Positions 14,375 to 19,887 of a DNA stretch of 19,887 bases are shown one piece after another. Position 1 is the first letter of the stretch; each line of letters starts with the position of its first letter. The position numbers and the translations under genes are program-made. The DNA comes from CAYLWZ01 sp964585805. Its GTDB lineage: Bacteria > Patescibacteriota > Minisyncoccia > Minisyncoccales > GWA2-38-27. The notes beneath the pieces are model-generated. The model was not told the DNA's origin, did not search any database, and saw nothing but the letters and a program-made list of their open reading frames with translations. The stretch covers positions 1 to 19,887 of the forward strand of contig CAZPFE010000007.1 in NCBI GenBank assembly GCA_964585805.1, read 5' to 3'.

Positions 14375-16345
14375 TTAGATATCTAAGTTTTTAACTTTTT
14401 TCGCATAAGCCTGAATAAATTTCTTTCGCGGTAAAACTTCCTCTCCCATTAAAATATCAAAAATTTCATCTGCTTCTTTGGCATCCTCAATTTTAACTTG
14501 TAAAAGGACTCTTTTCTCTGGATTCATTGTTGTTTCCCATAATTGAGAAGGATTCATTTCACCTAAACCTTTATAACGTTGGATATTAATATTTTCTATT
14601 TTTTCTTTTTTCAATTTACCCATAATTTCTTCTTTTTCCTCATCATTATAAGCATAAAATACTTTCTTTCCTGCTTTAATTTGATAAAGAGGTGGCTGGG
14701 CAATGTATAAATAACCTCTTTCAATAACTGGTTTAAAATAACGATAAAAAAGAGTTAATAAAAGGGTCCTAATATGATTTCCGTCAGAATCAGCGTCAGC
14801 CATTAAAATAATCCGATGATATCTTAATTTCTCAATGTTAAAATCTTCAGCTACGGCTGTTCCTAAAGCAATAATTAAATCTTTAATTTCTTTGGAGGCA
14901 AGAAGTTTATCTAACCTTGCTTTTTCAACATTTAAAATTTTGCCTCGCAAAGGAAGAATAGCCTGAAAATGTCTATCTCTTGCTTGTCTGCTTGAACCGC
15001 CAGCAGATTCTCCTTCTACAATATAAAGTTCTGACTCTTCTGGTTTCCTAGATGAACAATCAGCCAATTTGCCGGGCAAAGCCAACCCGCTTAAAACCCC
15101 TTTTCTTAAAACAGTTTCCCGAGCCGCTTTCGCCGCTTTTCGAGCCCGAGAAGATAAAATACATTTTTCAATAATAGCCTTTGCATCTTGAGGATTACGC
15201 TCTAAAAAATCAGTTAAGCTTTCAGCAACAATTTGTTCAACAATAGGTTTAACTTCAGGATTTCCCAATTTTGCTTTTGTTTGTCCTTCAAATTGAGGCT
15301 CTCTTATTTTTACTGAAACAACAGCAGTTAAACCTTCACGAACATCTTCTCCTGTTAAATTACTATCTTTTTCCTTTAAAAAATCATTCCTTCTGGCATA
15401 ATCATTTAAAGTTCTTGTCAAAGCAGAACGAAAACCTGTTAAATGGCTTCCTCCTTCAGGTGTATAAATATTATTAGCAAAACTTTTTTCAAGGCATTCA
15501 TATTCTTGTGTATATTGAAAAGCTGCTTCTACGATTACATTATTTTTTTCTCCATAACAATAAAAAATATTTTGGTGGCGAGGCTTTGAATTATGAATGA
15601 GATATTTAATATAAGAAGATAAACCGCCTTCAAAATAAAAAGCATAAACAAATTTCTCTTCTTCTCTTTCATCTCTGAAAACAATTTTTATGCCTTTAGT
15701 TAAATAAGCCTGCTGACGCAGATGATTAAGAATTTTCTTAGCATTAAATTTAATTTCCTTAAAAATCTCTGGGTCAGGTTCAAAAATAATTGTCGTTCCT
15801 GATTTAGAACAAGGTTTGATCTTTTTTACTTTTGTTAAAGGTTTGCCTTGGGAATATTCTTGTTGATACAAATACCCTCCTCTGCATACTTCTGCCTTCA
15901 TATATTTTGACAAAGCGCAAACAACAGAAACCCCAACACCATGAAGACCTCCAGAAACTTGGTAAGCTTTACTGCCAAATTTTCCTCCAGCATGAAGAGT
16001 AGTCATTACTGTCTCCAAAGCCGACTTCTTTGTTTGAGGATGAATATCTACTGGAATACCTCGTCCATCATCCCTTATCATTACTCTGTTATCTTTTAAT
16101 AAAGCAACTTCTCCCTCACTTCCATAACCAGCCATAAATTCATCTATAAAATTATCAACACATTCCCAAATTAAATGATGCAAACCCTCGCTACCAGTAG
16201 AACCAATATACATTCCTGGCCTTTTTCTAACCGGCTCTAATCCTTCTAAAACATAAATATCTTTTGCTGTATAATCTTCCCCTCCTTTTTCTCTTTTATT
16301 ATCTTTAATTTTTTGATTTTTTTTAGGTTTATCTGCTTTAGTCAT
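14375..16345 (-). CDS. gyrB: DNA gyrase subunit B
   Basis: GyrB is the ATPase subunit of the A2B2 gyrase that introduces negative supercoils. The 656-residue protein has the GHKL ATPase site: Asn65 in DNFIDE, Asp92 in DDGRGIP, and GGLHGVG (132-138). The TOPRIM domain carries EGESAGG (444-450) and metal-binding DADSDG (Asp517, 519, 521). It ends with a C-terminal GEEVLPRKKFI block and lacks the long insert of the E. coli protein. The lysine-rich first 25 residues precede the conserved DIYVLEGLEPVRKRPGMYIG. ParE is the alternative; the HAGGKFG and QVSGGLHGVG wording and the length fit GyrB better. gyrA is not in the window. A 77-base AT-rich gap separates it from pheT, with no clear promoter seen. 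Confidence 0.92.
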   Translation of the reverse strand: MTKADKPKKNQKIKDNKREKGGEDYTAKDIYVLEGLEPVRKRPGMYIGSTGSEGLHHLIWECVDNFIDEFMAGYGSEGEVALLKDNRVMIRDDGRGIPVDIHPQTKKSALETVMTTLHAGGKFGSKAYQVSGGLHGVGVSVVCALSKYMKAEVCRGGYLYQQEYSQGKPLTKVKKIKPCSKSGTTIIFEPDPEIFKEIKFNAKKILNHLRQQAYLTKGIKIVFRDEREEEKFVYAFYFEGGLSSYIKYLIHNSKPRHQNIFYCYGEKNNVIVEAAFQYTQEYECLEKSFANNIYTPEGGSHLTGFRSALTRTLNDYARRNDFLKEKDSNLTGEDVREGLTAVVSVKIREPQFEGQTKAKLGNPEVKPIVEQIVAESLTDFLERNPQDAKAIIEKCILSSRARKAAKAARETVLRKGVLSGLALPGKLADCSSRKPEESELYIVEGESAGGSSRQARDRHFQAILPLRGKILNVEKARLDKLLASKEIKDLIIALGTAVAEDFNIEKLRYHRIILMADADSDGNHIRTLLLTLFYRYFKPVIERGYLYIAQPPLYQIKAGKKVFYAYNDEEKEEIMGKLKKEKIENINIQRYKGLGEMNPSQLWETTMNPEKRVLLQVKIEDAKEADEIFDILMGEEVLPRKKFIQAYAKKVKNLDI

Positions 16346-16422
16346 ATTTTTTTAATTAACAATTCTAAAAATAAAAAAGAAAATCTCTTTTATTTACTTT
16401 CTAATCAATAAAAATATCTTAT

Positions 16423-18486
16423 TTATCCCTTTCTTACTTGCCAGCCAGAGTGGCTTTCTAACTTTTTAATAATTTTGTTTTGAAGATTATTTATTTCTTC
16501 TGAACTTAAAGTTCTATTTTCTGCCTGATAAACAATATGAAAAGCCAAACTTTTCTTTCCTGCGGGTAAATTTTCTCCTTCATAAATGTCAAATAAATCA
16601 ACATCTCTAATTAATTCTCCGCCAACAAGATTAATTTCATTTAAAACATCAACTACTTTTACTTCTAAAGGAACTAATAAAGCAATATCTCTAACTGCTG
16701 CTGGATAAGGAGAAATAGGCAAATATTCTTGCTCCTCTGAAGCAAGCTGGACAAGTTCTTCAAAATCTATTTCAAAAAAGATTACTTCTCCTTTAATTTC
16801 TAATTTCCTTAATAAATGTTCAGAAATTTCTCCTAAAAACCCTATTTTTTTAGAATTTATTTCAATCTCTGCTGATTTAAACTGATTTATAGCTAAATTG
16901 TTTATTCCTGAAAAATCACAATAATGAATATCACTCAAGCAAAGATTATTAAACAAGGTTTCTAAATAACCTTTTGCCTGATAAAAAGATTCTCTTTCTC
17001 TATTCTTTGAAGCAATAACTCCACCTAATCTTCTTTTTTCTTTTATTTCTTGCTTTCCACTAAGGAAAAATATCTTTCCTATTTCAAAAAGCCTAAACTT
17101 ATCAAAAAATTTAAAATTATTTTTAACATTCTTTAAAAGATTAGGCAGCAAACTTGGCTTTAAATATTTAAATTCTTTACTCAAAGGATTATCAACTTCT
17201 AATAATTGCTCTTTTTGATAACCATAAATTCTTAAATCTTCTTCACCAATAAAAGAATAATTATAAACCTCAGAAAAACCAAGTTCTTTTAAAAAGTTTT
17301 TAATTTCATTTTTCCAAAAAACATTATAATCCCTTTTAGCTGGCTCAATTCTTACTTTTGGCAAAATTGAAGGAATTTTATCAAAATTATGCAAACGACC
17401 AATTTCTTCTACTAAATCAATCGGCAAGTTTAAATCCTGCCTAAAAGTAGGCACTTCAACTAATAAATAATCTTTTTCTTCTTTTATAATTTTTAGAGAT
17501 AATCTTTTTAAATAATTCTTTATTTCTTGATTTTTAATCTTGACACCTAATACTTTAGAGACCAATGATTTTTCTAACTTTATTTTTTTAGGTTTTGCTT
17601 TCAAAGGATAATAATCAATCATTCCTTCCAAAATCTTCCCTCCGGCAATTTCCTGAATTAATTGAACTGCTCTTTCTAAAGATGGTAAAACCAAATTTTT
17701 ATCCGGTTCATGTTCAAACCTCAAAGAAGCATCAGTTATTATTCTCAATTTTTGACGACTTTGACGAATAGTTTTCATTTCAAAATTTGCTGCTTCTAAA
17801 ATAATAGTTTTAGTGTCTTCGCTTATCTCTGCCTTTTTTCCTCCCTTTATTCCAGCTATTGCTAATGGTTCTTCTTCATCAGCAATAACTAAAATATCAT
17901 TATCTAAATAAAATGTTTTATTATCTAAAGTAATAATCTTTTCTAATTCTTTGGCTTTTCTCACAATTATTTTTTTCTTTCCTCCTTCTTTCTTGTTATC
18001 TATTTTATCAAAATCAAAAGCGTGAAGTGGTTGTCCTGTCTCTAACATCACATAATTTGTAATATCAACTATATTATTAATCGGCTTTAAACCAGAAGAA
18101 ATTAATCTTTCTTGAATCCATTTTGGAGAAGAAGAAACTTTTATTCCTTTAATCATTTTTGCTCCATACCTTAAACATCCTTCCTTATCCTGAACATCAA
18201 CTTGAAGATAATCTCTAATACTTTCTCCTTTTTCTTCTTTTATTTTTACTTTGGGAAAAATGGGCTTTAAGTTTAAAATAGCACCTATCTCCCTAACCAA
18301 ACCAATATAAGACAAACAATCATGAGCCCTGTTAGGCAAGATATCAACATCTAAAATAAAATCTTTTCCTGATTTTGTAATTTCTTCAACCTCAAAACTA
18401 TGCAAAGAAATAATCTCGCCTAACTTTTTTGGAACCGGCAATTTTTCTTTAAAAAATGATTGTAGCCAATTATAAGAAAACTTCAT
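16423..18486 (-). CDS. pheT: Phenylalanyl-tRNA synthetase beta subunit, lacking the EMAP/OB domain
   Basis: PheT forms the alpha2-beta2 enzyme with PheS and carries editing and tRNA contacts. At 687 residues it is about 100 short of the usual bacterial protein. The start SYNWLQSFF is normal, but FEVEEITKSG (31-40) runs directly into LDVDILPNRAHDCL (45-58), so the EMAP-like tRNA-binding OB domain normally between them is absent. The B3/B4 editing region (about 100-290), B5 domain (about 302-372), pseudo-catalytic core (about 385-580) and C-terminal FDX-ACB domain (about 593-687) are all present. The deletion is in frame with no sign of decay. It lies 50 bases downstream of pheS. Confidence 0.95.
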   Translation of the reverse strand: MKFSYNWLQSFFKEKLPVPKKLGEIISLHSFEVEEITKSGKDFILDVDILPNRAHDCLSYIGLVREIGAILNLKPIFPKVKIKEEKGESIRDYLQVDVQDKEGCLRYGAKMIKGIKVSSSPKWIQERLISSGLKPINNIVDITNYVMLETGQPLHAFDFDKIDNKKEGGKKKIIVRKAKELEKIITLDNKTFYLDNDILVIADEEEPLAIAGIKGGKKAEISEDTKTIILEAANFEMKTIRQSRQKLRIITDASLRFEHEPDKNLVLPSLERAVQLIQEIAGGKILEGMIDYYPLKAKPKKIKLEKSLVSKVLGVKIKNQEIKNYLKRLSLKIIKEEKDYLLVEVPTFRQDLNLPIDLVEEIGRLHNFDKIPSILPKVRIEPAKRDYNVFWKNEIKNFLKELGFSEVYNYSFIGEEDLRIYGYQKEQLLEVDNPLSKEFKYLKPSLLPNLLKNVKNNFKFFDKFRLFEIGKIFFLSGKQEIKEKRRLGGVIASKNRERESFYQAKGYLETLFNNLCLSDIHYCDFSGINNLAINQFKSAEIEINSKKIGFLGEISEHLLRKLEIKGEVIFFEIDFEELVQLASEEQEYLPISPYPAAVRDIALLVPLEVKVVDVLNEINLVGGELIRDVDLFDIYEGENLPAGKKSLAFHIVYQAENRTLSSEEINNLQNKIIKKLESHSGWQVRKG

Positions 18487-18536
18487 ATGAAAATTCTTAT
18501 CTCATTTATAATAAATTGAATTATTTTAATACTATT

Positions 18537-19580
18537 CTAAAATTGTTCTAAAAATCTTAAATCACCAGAATTAAACAAGCGAATATCATTAATTTTATAT
18601 TTCAACATTGCCAATCTATTTAATCCAACTCCAAAAGCAAAACCTTGCCAATTCTTAGGGTTTAAACCAACATTTTTTAAAACATTTGGATGAACCATTC
18701 CTGCTCCCAACATTTCAATCCAACCAGTTCTTTTACAAACAGAACAACCCTTTCCTTGACAAAAAATACAAGAAATATCTGCCTCAAAACCAGGTTCTAC
18801 AAAGGGAAAATAACTTGGTCGTAAACGAATTTTTAAATCTTTTTTAAAAAACTCTTTAAAAAATTCTAAAATTATCCCTTTGAAATTAGAAACTGAAATA
18901 TCTTCTTCAATCATTAACCCTTCAAATTGCCAAAATTCAAACTCATGAGAAGCATCGGTTGCTTCATGACGATAAACTCTGCCGGGCGCAATAACTCTAA
19001 AAGGCGGTTGATGTCTTTCCATATAACGAATCTGAACTGGCGAGGTATGAGTCCGTAAAAGCAATTTTTCTCCTTTTTTATTTTTTTCTTTAAGCCAAAA
19101 AGTATCCCATGCGTCGCGAGCAGGATGATTTTTAGGAATGTTAAGAGCGTCAAAATTATACCATTCTGTTTCTACTTCTGGGCCATCTACTACTGAAAAC
19201 CCCATTGAAAGAAAAATATCCTCAACCCTTCTTCTTACTAAAGTTAAAGGATGAAGATGGCCAATTATTGGCTTTTTAGCTGGAATTGTAATATCAAACC
19301 ACTCTTTTTTTCCTTTTGGCTTAGAAATTTCAACTGAATTAGGCGCTTTTTCTTTAATTTTTTCTTCTATAAATTTCTTAATTCTGTTTGCCTCTTTGCC
19401 TACCTCAACTCTTTCTCTTTCATTTAATTCTTTTAATGATTTAAAAACTTGAGAAAGTAAACCTTTTTTGCTTAAATACTTTTTAAAAATTTCATCTAAA
19501 TCTTTTAATTCACTTGCCTTTTTTATATCTTCTTCAAATTCTTTTTTAATTTGAATTAACCTAAACTTAATTTTTTCCAT
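18537..19580 (-). CDS. pheS: Phenylalanyl-tRNA synthetase alpha subunit
   Basis: PheS is the catalytic class II subunit that charges tRNA-Phe. The 347-residue protein has an N-terminal coiled-coil (about 1-80) and a complete catalytic core with the HPLTLVRRRVEDIF block (110-123), motif 2 around RVYRHEATDASHEFEFWQFEG (201-221), the Phe-site FPFVEPG (258-264) and a motif 3 arginine (Arg322). Four cysteines, C271-xx-C274 and C279-xx-C282, form a probable zinc ribbon, a variant known in some bacterial PheS. Two usual residues differ: FWQ replaces FHQ in motif 2, and Asn321 stands where Glu is common before Arg322. It heads the minus-strand gene string. The leader has no Shine-Dalgarno; TATAAA at 19612-19617 is a possible -10 without a good -35. 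Confidence 0.95.
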   Translation of the reverse strand: MEKIKFRLIQIKKEFEEDIKKASELKDLDEIFKKYLSKKGLLSQVFKSLKELNERERVEVGKEANRIKKFIEEKIKEKAPNSVEISKPKGKKEWFDITIPAKKPIIGHLHPLTLVRRRVEDIFLSMGFSVVDGPEVETEWYNFDALNIPKNHPARDAWDTFWLKEKNKKGEKLLLRTHTSPVQIRYMERHQPPFRVIAPGRVYRHEATDASHEFEFWQFEGLMIEEDISVSNFKGIILEFFKEFFKKDLKIRLRPSYFPFVEPGFEADISCIFCQGKGCSVCKRTGWIEMLGAGMVHPNVLKNVGLNPKNWQGFAFGVGLNRLAMLKYKINDIRLFNSGDLRFLEQF

Positions 19581-19640
19581 ACATTTTTATTTATCTATAA
19601 TTGCTAACTAATTTATAACGGTTTAATTGTTGTTATTCCT

Positions 19641-19887
19641 CCCTTTTAAAAAGAAAAGTACCTTTCCCTTTCCTAAGTATTTTCTCCTTTCTCCCTCTAT
19701 TTTAAAGGAAAATTTCTTTCTTCTCTCTTTCCCTTCCGCTCTTTTTTTCCTTTTTTTCTTTTTTGCTCTCTCCTACCCTCCACTCTTTCTTTTCCTCTCT
19801 TCCCTTTTTTTACTTCCTTTTCCTCCCCCTCCTTTTACTTCCTCTCCTTCCCCTCTTTTTACTCTCTCCCCCCCTCCTCTCTACCTC
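19641..19887. repeat. Pyrimidine-rich low-complexity tract upstream of pheS
   Basis: No gene is seen here. From about 19715 to the end the + strand is almost pure C and T, with only about ten purines in 170 bases. The last 80 bases form about three imperfect units of 22-25 bases, each with a T-run, a single A and then a C-rich stretch (the A falls at 19812, 19837, 19861 and 19883). On the minus strand these read as GAAGTAAAA-GGAGGGG, similar to the GAAAGTAAAAAAGAGG linker of the repeat block at 4139-4285. The tract is therefore probably a degenerate relative of the hairpin repeats, although no hairpin is present. No T-box or Phe-codon leader peptide is apparent. Confidence 0.6.

Noticed and set aside
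19581..19887. T-box riboswitch or Phe leader-peptide attenuator upstream of pheS
   Set aside because: On the pheS strand the leader is purine-rich, with no run of Phe codons, no T-box-like sequence and no terminator hairpin.
1..19887. CRISPR array, defence, phage or toxin-antitoxin system
   Set aside because: All coding space is taken by recognisable housekeeping genes. The repeats have no regular spacers of unique sequence.

Overview
The window is an AT-rich bacterial segment, densely packed with housekeeping genes and with no recognisable phage, plasmid, CRISPR or defence genes. Several traits suggest a Patescibacteria (Candidate Phyla Radiation) genome, perhaps a parcubacterial one. These are the short intergenic gaps, the near absence of Shine-Dalgarno sequences, a phenylalanyl-tRNA synthetase beta chain without its tRNA-binding EMAP/OB domain, and a fused MiaB-MiaA. 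The lineage is inferred from these traits, not from a marker gene. UGA is used as a normal stop (ftsW, murI, the exchanger), and a full RF2 gene with its UGA-sensing frameshift is present, so the UGA=Gly code of Gracilibacteria and Absconditabacteria is unlikely. Both ends of the window lie in repeat-like or low-complexity DNA and the length is not round, so it may be a whole contig broken at repeats.

Layout, left to right: (1) 1-200, a GC-rich double-hairpin repeat. (2) 272-2521 (+), a single reading frame fusing MiaB to MiaA, the two enzymes of tRNA A37 hypermodification; it is the only + strand gene. (3) 2518-3990 (-), gatB, convergent with the fusion and overlapping it by four bases. (4) 4040-4300, a second, larger block of the same repeat family, mainly inverted relative to the first. 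(5) 4318-19580, one long minus-strand gene string, read right to left: pheS, pheT, gyrB, a P-type Ca2+-type ATPase, a CaCA cation exchanger, murI, murD, ftsW, murG, tRNA-Gly(CCC), tRNA-Thr(CGT), prfB and ftsE. Several joints are ATGA overlaps or gaps under 30 bases, so long co-transcripts are likely. An internal promoter is suggested by a perfect TATAAT just before tRNA-Gly. (6) 19641-19887, a strongly pyrimidine-rich tract upstream of pheS.

The genes fall into a few linked jobs. Translation: tRNA charging (pheST, gatB), tRNA modification (miaB-miaA), two tRNAs and release factor 2. Wall synthesis and division: D-glutamate supply by MurI, its addition by MurD, lipid II formation by MurG, polymerisation by FtsW, and the division ATPase FtsE. 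DNA topology: GyrB. Cation handling: two adjacent membrane transporters with unusual ligand residues.

Points most worth a second look: the MiaB-MiaA fusion; an unannotated N-terminal prfB exon in another frame, joined by a programmed +1 frameshift that has a hairpin but no clear internal Shine-Dalgarno; the dispersed hairpin repeats flanking the miaBA-gatB block; ftsE without ftsX next to the repeat block; and substituted metal-site residues in both cation transporters.
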